From NCBI GenBank assembly GCA_028564675.1, contig JAOVVO010000017.1, positions 248,001 through 312,000 on the forward strand: a stretch of DNA of 64,000 nucleotides, given 5' to 3'. The stretch comes from Onchocerca lupi (taxonomy: Eukaryota; Nematoda; Chromadorea; Rhabditida; Onchocercidae). The notes under the pieces were generated by a model, which was not told the origin of the DNA, ran no database searches, and saw only the letters and a list, made by a program, of their open reading frames with translations. Within the stretch, counting starts at the first letter, position 1. Each line of letters opens with the position of its first letter. A program made the position numbers and the translations under genes. This document shows positions 27,401-38,100 of this stretch, piece after piece.

Positions 27401-28669
27401 TTAAAAGGACGTTGTGCAATCGAAATGCTGTTCGATAATTTGGCAATAATGGAGGAATGGCTTGCAGCAAATTATTTAGATATTAATCCGGATGGATTAC
27501 CGGTGGTATTAGAAATACCACGGAAGCCAACGCTTACTTCTACAAACAGTCTTCTTGCTCCCAAAACAGTATGTTGTACATTGAAAGCATATGAATCGAA
27601 AATTATTGTGCATAATATTTTAGTAACTTAGCATTGTTGCATCAGCTGTTTATAAGACAATTCTAACTTTTTTTTCGTCTTCAGGTTTGAAATATTGGAT
27701 AATATTAAGAAATGAAACTATTTAGATTAGAATAAAGGACAATACAGAGCGGAAACGAGAAAGCAATGGAAAAAAATAGATATTTCTTCTAGTTTTTTGA
27801 AATTTAAGATGCTGATTTTTATCGTTTTTCTCTTACATTTTAATAATTGGTGACATCACAGAACTCATTTCGTGATATTCGTCGAGACGTGGATAAAGTT
27901 ACTCCGATCTCATCAAGTGTTTTTCGTAATCTAGGAAGTATAAGTCCAATAGCAATGAGGCAAAATATCCAACCAGCTAAAGCTGCCAGTGTTTACAGTA
28001 GTAAGTTATCGTTCAAAAAAATTTTTTAGGAATCTAAATCTAAAATTTTTTTTCTGAAATGGGGATTCGCAGTGAATTACATTTTTTACCAATATTTTTG
28101 AGAAAAAAAGAGAAAAAATCCTAACAATTAGCGGACTTTCCAATGAATAAGCAGATTAATTCATTTCAGAACATTCTATGAAGCAAAATGAGAAATTAAA
28201 TCATGTGATGCAAGGTGAAAAGGCGCAAAAAAGCTCCAGTTTGAGCAGTGCTTACGATTCTTGTGATAATCGAGAAAAGCGATCACATGAGAGAAAACTA
28301 TCAGGATCGAATAAATATAAAGAACAACAACGTCATTATATCCCATCTGTCCATACATCACCAGATAGATCATTTGATCATGATCAACGGCGACGTTTCA
28401 ACTTTCCCAAGTCATGCAGTTTCCGCATGTCACGTTATGATTTAAACGCATCAATGTTAAATTGCAACGTGACAGACCAGGAACATTTGTCTGTGGCAAC
28501 AGATAGTTTTGGGAATCGATCGGAAAATCGAAATCCTTCTGTAAAGTATCGTAGACGACGAACTAGATCTCCAGTCAATTACAGACCAACTGAAGAAATT
28601 TTTTGTCGAAGATATCGTGATCATTCAAGACCAAATCAAATAAGAAGAAACGTAGAACGAAAACTATGA
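24462..28669 (+). CDS. Unrecognised acidic/coiled-coil/basic protein (627 aa)
   Basis: Seven exons: 24462-24831, 25578-25832, 26103-26255, 26456-26663, 27310-27568, 27862-28000, 28170-28669. They join in phase into 627 aa. The N-terminus, MLRSLTHDLEEGEICDDEE, carries an LEEGEI motif seen in several nuclear RNA-processing proteins. Acidic tracts follow, including an eight-Asp run encoded by a (GAT)n repeat near 25,620. A predicted coiled coil (RIVELEKKFAEERDNYVHNM, then a TARAQIAALQKENKKLE helix) leads into CPKCKHEMC, a possible short zinc knuckle. The C-terminal 165 aa are Arg/Ser/Asn-rich and strongly basic. The layout of coiled coil plus LEEGEI faintly recalls FLASH/CASP8AP2-type histone pre-mRNA factors. 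That is a weak lead, not an assignment. The start codon follows an AG acceptor by a few bases. Confidence 0.78.
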
Positions 28670-29007
28670 TTGGATAATTTCAGGCTAAATCGATAAAGCT
28701 TCGTAAACAGATAAATAGGAAGAATGATAATGTTTGCCTAGTTTTGTAAATTTTTTCTTTTTTCTTATTTTGATTTGTTATATTACAGTACTTGAAGATT
28801 TCATTTTCATCTGTTGGACTTTTTCTTTTATGTTCAATTGATTCATTTATATAATTTCAAAACAGTTTCTCTAATTTTGCCTTATCTTTCAATTATTTCT
28901 TTATTTCCTTCTCCATTTATTATTTAATTATATTATTTCTGTTGTATTGTTTCCCTGCGATCATTCTGATTTGTTCAGTAAAAAAAAATTTAAGTATGGT
29001 GTTTGGA

Positions 29008-29047
29008 TTGAAGTAATATTGAAGCTTTACGTGTAATATTACTTCAA
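29008..29047. repeat. 13-bp perfect inverted repeat
   Basis: TTGAAGTAATATT at 29,008-29,020 and AATATTACTTCAA at 29,035-29,047 are exact reverse complements around a 14-nt loop. It lies about 340 bp downstream of the 627-aa gene's stop codon, so it could act in its 3' UTR or near its 3' end. This is not a bacterial-type terminator. Confidence 0.5.
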
Positions 29048-29979
29048 GGCTGCTTTTACTCCTATTAGCATGAAATTTAGTTCCATAAAAATCTTAACAC
29101 AGATTTCTAAATTCATTCCATCTTTCCTTATGGAACTTTGGACCATGGAAATATAAAGTTCAGGTGTGTAAATATCTTTATCAGATATTAATTTATCCTT
29201 TGCTGTATTTCGATTTTTTGAAACAGATTTCTAGTCAACTTTCTTGTCATTTTGACATCTTGAAGCATTCTATGTAGGCTGGATGTAACAAATCCGTCAA
29301 ATATAAGAGATCAGGTTTATTATGCTTATTTGAATGTTTTGCATTGTTCTTCAACAATAAATTTTCCAACTGATATTTCATCCATCACAGAGTAAATTTA
29401 TGACCAGTTCAAACCTTTCCAGTTTCAGGAACTTGATTGAGACAAATCTGTCTCAGGTATTCTGGAATATAATTTTGTGGAGAAAGGGACATATTGAAGA
29501 ATTGATATTCTAAAAGGTGTAACAGATATCATAGAAAGACTTGTCGGACGATCACGTGGAATTATTTTTTTTTGATCGCACGTTTGTAAAACCATAGAAT
29601 TCCCAGCACAGATTGCATATGCCATAATTTCAGAATTCATATGATGTAATATAATTCAACAGCTAACATACAAAAGTTATCTAAGCTTCGCATACGTAAG
29701 AAACGTAAAATTTCAGCGTAAAATGCACGTTCGGTAATTTAAATGCCACGAAATTAGCAAGATTTAAACAAGCAAAGCAAATAATTTCATAAAATTAATG
29801 GACTTACATATGCATATACCTTTTTTTTTTTCATTTTAAAGGTTGCATGTAATCTAATTGTTTGCACGTTTCATTCTCCAATGCACGTAGTACGTCATTC
29901 ATCACTGTAGTAATTGGCATGAACGTGAGAAATGACTATTGTTGAGGGAATGAGGTTCTCTAATGGTTGAGTGTGTGGT

Positions 29980-30200
29980 ATGGCGGGTCGGTAGCTGCTC
30001 CTTTTTTTATGTATGATTCATATATTCCAAAATATCCAGCGAATTTACGACTGATGGTCAGAGTCGGATAACGGGACGTAGCAGTTCCCTGATATCAGGA
30101 TTACGCGGGAGGACTTAGTAAGTCCACGTAACGTAATGTTCACAGCTTACGTATTCTACGAATTTATTACGCTTTTCGCTCTATTTGTTAGTGACGTTTA
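29980..30200. promoter_or_regulatory. CpG-bearing patch, possible promoter
   Basis: This segment is noticeably less AT-rich than its surroundings and contains several CG dinucleotides, for example in ggcgggtcgg, cggataacgggacg and attacgcggg. It also holds the palindrome GACTTAGTAAGTC and two TTACGTA-like motifs. A similar patch precedes the DOHH gene. Promoter function is inferred from position and composition only. Confidence 0.25.
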
Positions 30201-31159
30201 CTGTTGGAATCTATTTGAAGTGTATATAATTTACCACAGAGTTGTTGTCGAGAAAACCGAAATTAATTCCCTACTAAAACTAATTATTATGAAAAATTAT
30301 AAAATCAAATGATTAAAATTTTTGTGAAATTTTTTTAATAAGTCATCATCTGTAAAATTATTTCTCGTTGTCTGCTATGTCCCATGTTAATTTACAATCA
30401 TTTACAATCACATCAAAACGTTTTCACTTATAGCTAATAAAGCTATTAATCTTATGCTTGTAAAACTGTCACTATCTTTGAATTCAATTAAACTGTCGTA
30501 ACATTTTTTTCTTTGTTAACAATTTTTTCTTAAAATTATTTCAACATTAATTGTTTTATATTCCAATATGTCCAATTCTTAACATTTAATATACCATCAC
30601 TTAATTCCAAAAAAAAAAAAAAAACACCACTCTTTCCCTTTTTATTCTTTCGAATTGATTCGCTCAGATCAAGACGATCTTAAACTTCATTACTCCTGTC
30701 CAAGCTCCCAACATATTCTTCTCCAAAAACCCAATCAACATCACCCAATTTACTTCATCAAACGCCTGATTTTCTATTGCACTATCAATTACATATTATT
30801 CGATTACTACTATTGTGAATAAAAGATTTAATATAAATCTATTCCTTCCATTGCTCAAATCAAATTTGCAACCTTTCACAACAATTGTCTCAATGAGTAA
30901 CTACTATTGATGCTAAATGAAATGAGACGAAATCTTATGATACTCAATTAATGTAATTTAAGGATATAGTGCTGGCGTGAAATAATTTAGATTAAGATAG
31001 GGAAATATCTTTTGTAGTTCTCATTGATATATCATTGGGTTTTTTCCGTTTGGAATTTGTGAAATTTCCAGAGAAGTCCTCTGTTCTATACAGTCCATTA
31101 TCTTAGCTAAGGCTTCGAAAGTTGGCGGATTTTCGGTCAAATAAAAATTTTGCATAAAA

Positions 31160-33402
31160 ATGGTAAGTTTTATTTGGAAAACTTGATTCTTTTACCTTCT
31201 AAATTTTTGAATGATCTACTCAATAATTTCCATATTTTATCATTTTGTCAAGCAGTAGCAATAGAAAGCAATAGAGAACAAATGCTAATCAAATAATAAT
31301 ATGCATCATTCTATTGAACAAATTTATCACAAATTTTTTAGGTATAATTTACCGATTATTTATAAATTTTAATCCATGCACACCAGCCTTTCTTAATTGC
31401 TGGTCTTCTGTAATCTTTTACGTTTTCGAGTTAAAAGTCAAAGATTCCATGTTGTGATTATCTACGATGATAAGCTTATTAAGAAACATAAAGGTTATTT
31501 TTCACGATTATGTGATCACGTGTTGTGCATAGTTCTTCCACTGAATTCATATTTAGGCATCCAAAAAGAAAGGCTTAACAGCTGAAGAGAAACGATCCCG
31601 AATGTTGGAATTATTTTACGAAAGTAATGAATTTTTTCAGGTATTTTTTTTTTCGGGAAAAGACAAATTCGGTTTATACTTCTTGTTATGATGAAAATTC
31701 TGGAGATTCGTCCATTATTTCAATGGAATCTTTGAGTCAAATTAAGAAAAATAATGATTTAAATCGCTTCTATATAGTATAATGTAAGATGCTCTTACTT
31801 TGGAAGGAGGGAAGAGGACTTCTAAAAAGAAATTAATATGTATGGGGAGGTATATCATTTCAAAAATTGGTTTAGATTTTGCTTATCACAAATTAAATAA
31901 CTTTAAGAATAAGGTATTATGAAACATTTGCAAAGTTACTGAAATTTAAAATTATACTTCCAGAAGGTTTCAGATGAAAGATCTCGAAAAAATTGCTCCA
32001 AAGCAGAAAGGGATCGTTTCACAATCAGTGAAAGAAATAACGCAACTACTCGTTGATGAAGGTTTAGTTGAATGTGAAAAGATTGGAACTTTCGTTTGCT
32101 ACTGGGCATTCCCATCACAAGCAATGATTACAGTAGAATTTTTTTCTTTCTCTTCTTTTGTTTCTCCAAATAAACAGAAATGTTCAGAAATCAGTGGAAA
32201 ACTTAAATTCACAACTAGCTTGTATATTCCAAAAGCAATATTTGGAAAAGTTATATAAGTATTCATCAGTGATCCAAGTTGAAATGAAGAAATGGTAAGG
32301 ATTTTAGCAAATTAGTCTTTTTGTTGAAAAAGATAGATTTGAACACAGGTTTTTTGTTTTAATGATAAGACGTTTATATATGTATCATATCTGTCCGTCT
32401 CTTTTTATATAGTACCTTTTGGAAAACTTTGAGATTCTCTTTATAAGCGAAATATTTGTCGTATTGTTGATGTCACAATATTCGCTTTTTCCTTTTTTTT
32501 TTGTTTTTTTTACTTTCAGCGCAAAAAACAACTACAAGAATTGGATGAAAAGATTTCAAATTTGGAAAAAAAGTTGAAAGAAGCAAAGGCCGATGCTGAG
32601 ATGATAAAAAAAGAAAAGAAAGTTAGTTTTCAGAATGTCTTCACACGATTCACAATTCAGTAACTGATCAGACTTTAATCGGATGATTTCTTAATTAACA
32701 AAAAGAGTCTATTCTTAGAAACCAATAAATAATCTTGTTCAGCGCATAGTAAATTTAGCATCAAGAAATATTATCATGAATCAATTGTCTTGTGGTTTTT
32801 TAGAGTCATAAGTGATAGTAGTATGAAAAAAATTCCTGTAAATCATTTCTTTATTCCATTCCATCAGATTTCTGTAGGAAACGGAAGAGCGGGAAAAACT
32901 GAAATTACAAATTAATGATTTGCAAATGAAGCATGAAGAACTAATGAAAAAATTGAAAAAATTAGATGAGGAAGGTCCTGAAGCTATTGCTCGACTTGAA
33001 AATAAAACGGCTAGCGCCCGCGATGATGCAAATCGTTGGACCGGTAAGACATTCTCTCTTTTGTTTTTCTCTTTAAGAGATGGCTTCTTTGTCCATATCT
33101 CATTATAAGAAATAAAAACTTTTCGTCATCTATAGCAAGACACATGAAATTTGTAATACATCAGATGAATAGTTGCAGCGAAAGCAGTCTAATTCTTGAT
33201 TGTATGGATAATGATTTTTTCTTTTCGGAATCGTAATTTAAAAACAAAAAGGAGAAAAAGTGGAAAGCAAATTTAGATTTTTGTTAATATTTCAGACAAC
33301 ATATTTGCGGCGAAAAAATGGTGTAAAAAAAATTTCAATATAGAAGAAAAGGTGCTGAATACGCAATTTGAAATACCACCAGAACTTGATTATGTGGAAT
33401 GA
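31160..33402 (+). CDS. mnd1: Meiotic nuclear division protein 1 (MND1)
   Basis: MND1 pairs with HOP2 to stimulate DMC1/RAD51 strand exchange during meiotic recombination; it acts in the nucleus. Six coding exons: 31160-31162 (ATG only), 31557-31640, 31974-32132, 32520-32621, 32878-33043, 33296-33402. They give 206 aa, matching the usual length of about 205. Family hallmarks are the N-terminal SKKKGLTAEEKRSRMLELF, then MKDLEKIAPKQKGI and a CEKIGTFVCYWAFPSQA winged-helix segment. A long coiled coil follows (RKKQLQELDEKISNLEKKL onward). The C-terminal motif is ANRWTDNIFAAKKW with ending PPELDYVE. The first intron directly follows the start codon. C. elegans lacks MND1, so retention here separates this worm from Caenorhabditis. 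The p53-family gene lies 1.8 kb downstream on the same strand. Confidence 0.95.
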
Positions 33403-33470
33403 ACATTAGACACTTGCATTATTTGTTTATTATTTATAGTTGAGGTATCTCAAAGATGATTTAAATAATA

Positions 33471-33501
<31 letters not shown>

Positions 33502-35183
33502 AACTGAAACTTAGAATTCGTGTATTCATTTTCTACCATTCTCTGTCCTCTTCTATTATTCCCTTCTTTCAGTAAGTCTTATAATGTAGATTTAAATTCT
33601 TATCCACAAAAATGTTTTAATATTTAGAAATCTGTGCTATCTTTTAACAAATTTTCTTTTAAATTACAATTAATTTTTAATAATTATATCCTAATTCACT
33701 TGATCAACAGGAATATTTACTATATAAAAAACGAATAATAGCGATAAATATTATGCAAAGGCCAAAAGAAGATTGGTTACAATTTTAAACAAGCATAAAG
33801 AATGTATTTTTGCCTTTCTGAATAATTATTCATTTTTATATTGTTCCGTCATTAGAGTCAAATTTATCTAACTATACGACAGCACGTCCTGGAGGCAGCA
33901 TTATAGACTATTTTTTTAAAAAAACTTCCAAAACGTAATTATGTCAAACTATTTCCTTTAATATGTTTTTTTGTTTTGTCGATAATCAGGTAAAAAAGAT
34001 AGGTTTGTCAGTCAGGCTCCTGTCTTCCCAGTAAGTTAAATTTTCAATTTCATCATCATTTTCCACAAATTTCTTCCTGTATTATATCGAATTTGTTGGA
34101 TAAAAAGAGAAAAGAATCGGAAAAAAACTCTTGTAGAAATACTGAAGTGAAAGTGTTGCAGCCAAATGAAGAACAAAAAGCTACAAATGGAATGAATCTA
34201 AATTACCGACCATGTCATAGATATTGTGTTTATTATGAAGGATCTTGTTGAAATTTTTTTTTCATAAAAACAGGTTAATGTGTTCCGTATTCTTTTTGAA
34301 ATCCTAACTTCTATTTCAGATTTTTATTATGAAGTAAACATTTCAGCTTTGTTAAAAAGTTTGATTTACGGTATATATTTCCATGTATAGATGCTTCAGT
34401 TCAGTTGGAATACATAATTTGCCAATTTACATCTGTTTGTGACAACATTTTTAATAATAAAATATTATTGCTAGATTTCGTTTTATTTTGTGAAACTTAT
34501 GTTTTCAAATCCAGCTCCTAGATTGATTGCAGTGTTTAAATTCAAACTATTAATTTTTAAGAAAATTTACGTGAAATGAATTTAGATTTTGCTGAATGTG
34601 CATTTATATGTACATCTTCAAACAGTGTTTTTTTTTTTGTTTTACAGATGTGTGATATATGAAACTATTTATATTTCGTAATGAGATTTTCGGTATTATT
34701 TTACCGATTTCTGAACATTTGAAGTTCACTCTTAATCAAAAGCTTTTTTTTTTTTGGCTGAAAGACATTGGAATGCAAAAAAAATTGGTCTTAACGTAAA
34801 TCAACATAATATCCACAGCCTGTTTAATCTATGAGTAAAATCATTTTCCGTTAGACACAGAACGGGTATTTATCTTGATGTATATTGTTACTGATATTTT
34901 ATGTGCTAATGATAAAAATTCTTTGTTTTGAATAAAAATCTTCCTCAGTAAAGATTCAACAATATTTTCAACGATATGATTCAATAATATGATTCAACAA
35001 TATTTTTTTCCAGATAATTCAGTTATACTTTTTTGCTTTCCGGATGGTTTAGTTATACTTGTTAAATTGAACTTACATGAGGTAATTTTTGGGGGACAAT
35101 GATAAGTACACAATAACGCGTTGAAAAGTTGAATTCTCATATTTTCAACAAGAAATAAAAATATTCAAATTTCAGATAGTGAG
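33403..35183. other. MND1-p53 homologue spacer
   Basis: No complete gene is seen. A T-run of about 23 bases follows at about 33,479. An open stretch ending at a stop at 34,249-34,251 carries an odd Cys-rich tail (NYRPCHRYCVYYEGSC) but has no start codon or clear splice partner. Near 34,965-35,010 there are short direct repeats of ATGATTCAA(T/C)AAT. An AG acceptor at 35,174-35,175, eight bases before the p53 homologue's ATG, could be a trans-splice or cis-splice site. Confidence 0.4.
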
Positions 35184-38100
35184 ATGGATGAAGAAGGAAA
35201 ACGTGCAGCGGCAACAATCGAATCATTATCAATTAGCCGTGATGGATCCAGCCAACTCTTCGGGATTCCTTCATTGTTTGGTTTGCAACAACAATCTGAT
35301 GACGGTCTTTGGGAAAAGTTCGGTTTTACACTTTTGATAGGAATAAGAATTGCTATTTAAGAAATATTATTTCAGAATTATTTTATTATTGTTTTAGTAT
35401 CAGCTATGCTACCAACACTGAGGATGCTTTTATCAACATGGATGATGAAATATTGACGGTAAGTATTGATCGATTTCAATAATCATAAATTAGTCGTAAA
35501 AGGCATATAATTTCTAGAAATCTTTTTTTCAATTGTGTGAGAGCGGCAGCTTATTAAATTCTTAATATTTAGACTCCAGAAGTTTCCTTTTTCAAAATAT
35601 TTTGATTTGTTTCAGGTAAATTTGTTTCAGTTTATATTTAATTGAAAAGAATTAAACATATTTCGTAAAAAGAATTTTTAGGATCTAAATATCAGGAATT
35701 TGCTAGGCAGACTAAATATCAAGAATATAAGAAAATTTAGTGGATATGATAGGTTCTGACCTTTACTTTATACTTATTATTTACTCGCTGATAAGTAAAC
35801 ATAGTGAAAAAAGAATTTTTCAATGTGCGCCATAGTAATAGGCTAGCACACAGAAACATGGAGTACAGAAACTATTACTAAAGTATCTTTAGTAATAAAT
35901 CTAGTGATAGAGTAACTCTATACAAGTAAGCAAATAATTGTTAAAAATATTTTAGTTGAACATACCGCCAGGGAATTCTGAGCGAACAGCAAATTTCGCC
36001 AATATTTTATTTTCACAGCTTGATAATCAAGATGTACGTGTTTAATCGGTACCCCTGTTATACAGAATGTTTTATAATTATTTACAATGAATCGAATATT
36101 TAATATTAATTATTATTATATATTCATATGTCTAGTGATTTATTTAGATCTTTAATTTAGGCGAATCTTTCCAATTGTGGTGTTGATGCATCAAGCGAAA
36201 TAAATATTGATTCACTAAAATCAGTGCCAGTTTCTGCTGTCAGGTATTTGAACTTTTTCTCATTTCTTTTCACTAAGGCAAAATATTTTGCGTAAACTGT
36301 AAATCTTTGATAACTTACAACAAATTGAAATTATTAGTTATTCAGACCGGAAACTGATGCACTTCAGTTAGAATTTGATGTAACGGTGGAACGAGGATGT
36401 CGGAGTGCTTACATCGTACGTATTTAATTTTTTTCATTTTTCTTTACTATTGAAATTATTCATCTGAAAAAGTTCTATCATTTTTAAATTAATGTTATTT
36501 GATTATTCAGTGCAACATATTTGCTTGATCGAATCGCGAATACAAGCGAATATGACTACACATTAGGCTAAGGAAAAAAACTTATTAAAGCCTATTATTT
36601 TATTTAGCGTTCAATTTAATTTATTCATTTAGTCAAGTATAGGAAATTTCAAAAGATCTTAATAATTTCGAAATTAGGAAAATCATAAATCAATCGCTTA
36701 ATAGAAATTTGTATTTTCAATTTATTTAAAAATATTGGAGAAATTGAAGAATTTGGATACCATAGAAGTAAAGCATTATTTTTCTTCTTTTGAAAATATT
36801 TATTTACAGTTCAAACATCGTTCACTTTTTGCAAGGATGAATACCAACGTCAAATTTGCAGTGCATTGTCCTATTCTTCCTCCCCCTAAATCGTTTATTC
36901 GGATTTGCGCAGTCTATTCGGATAACGTTTATGCAAATGTTCCAGTTCGTCGATGCCATCATCATCGTTCACTGGATAGTGAGTAATTTTTATTGGAAAT
37001 GTTCAACTGAGGTGAAAAACAACAAAACTCAATTTCCATCTAGAATGACTTTGCAAATCCACAAATCATACTAATAGTAAGAGAACTCTTTTGCTGCCGA
37101 CTAAAGTTTTTAAAACAAAAAAAAAAAAGCATCCTCATTATAGCTTCAATAATAATTAGATACGCGCATCATCAGTTTAAGAATGATTTTTGAAATTTTG
37201 TAGGCAATCAGGAAGAACACTTTTTAATTGTAACTAATAATTCTGAAGCACAACATCTGACAGAAGAAGTAGAAGGTGAAGAAGGTTTGCGTTCGTTTGT
37301 AATTGTGCCTTTCGACGCACTTCATATGAATACGCGTTTAACGCTGCAATTTCGATGCTATTCATCTTGTCCTGGTGGTATCAATCGACGGCAAGTGGTA
37401 TTGTGCTTTTCTTTGGAAAATGGGTAAATTTTCGTTTTAAATTCAAATACAATTGTCGTTTTTTAGAAAATTTTCAGGTAACTGTTTTCTTGTATGCCAT
37501 ATTTTCAATTTTTTTTTCGTGCTTCATTACTTAGTGCAAAAAATAAAATTTTGATGAGTCAAATTTTTAGTGGTCACCTACTTGGAGACAGTAAGATGTA
37601 CCTAAAAGTGTGTTCACTTCCAAATCGAAATGCAAATTTGGATATTGCTGGTACGTCACGTAGCTTTCATTTTCAACATTTTAGAAAATTCGCAATTTGA
37701 ATTTAGAGTGAATGAGGAGAGAATAAAACTATTTTTGTATATGACTTATTTTTCAACAAAATGTTGAGTTTGACCATTACAGTTAAGGGCCGGAAATCAT
37801 TTTATTTGACATATGTTATTATTTAATTCTTTAGTAAGTATTATTGCAATAATATTTCTAATTTCAGGAAAAAAATCGATGTAAACTATGGCATTTATAT
37901 AAGATGTAAACATCATTTATATATCATTTATATATATTTATATAAGATTGTAATAAAAAAAAAAAAATTTACCATTTTCTTGTTTGAGCAAATGATATAA
38001 ATCAAAAATCTAATGGTCATTCTCGATAACAAATTTCATCAAAAATTTTTTTCTTCTAAGTGTCGTATGGGCCTTTTTGATGCTTTATACATATCCAGCT

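Larger units (their letters stand above)
28670..31159. other. Intergenic region upstream of MND1
   Basis: No supported gene. It contains a 13-bp perfect inverted repeat (29,008-29,020 with 29,035-29,047) and a CpG-bearing, less AT-rich patch at about 29,980-30,200. A weak minus-strand open stretch at 29,425-29,640 has no recognisable domain. The patch could be promoter DNA for the MND1 gene about 1 kb downstream. Confidence 0.4.

Noticed and set aside
32178..32290. Extra MND1 exon within the large intron 3
   Set aside because: One frame is open and helical-looking, but exon 3 joined directly to 32,520 matches MND1 length and sequence without it.
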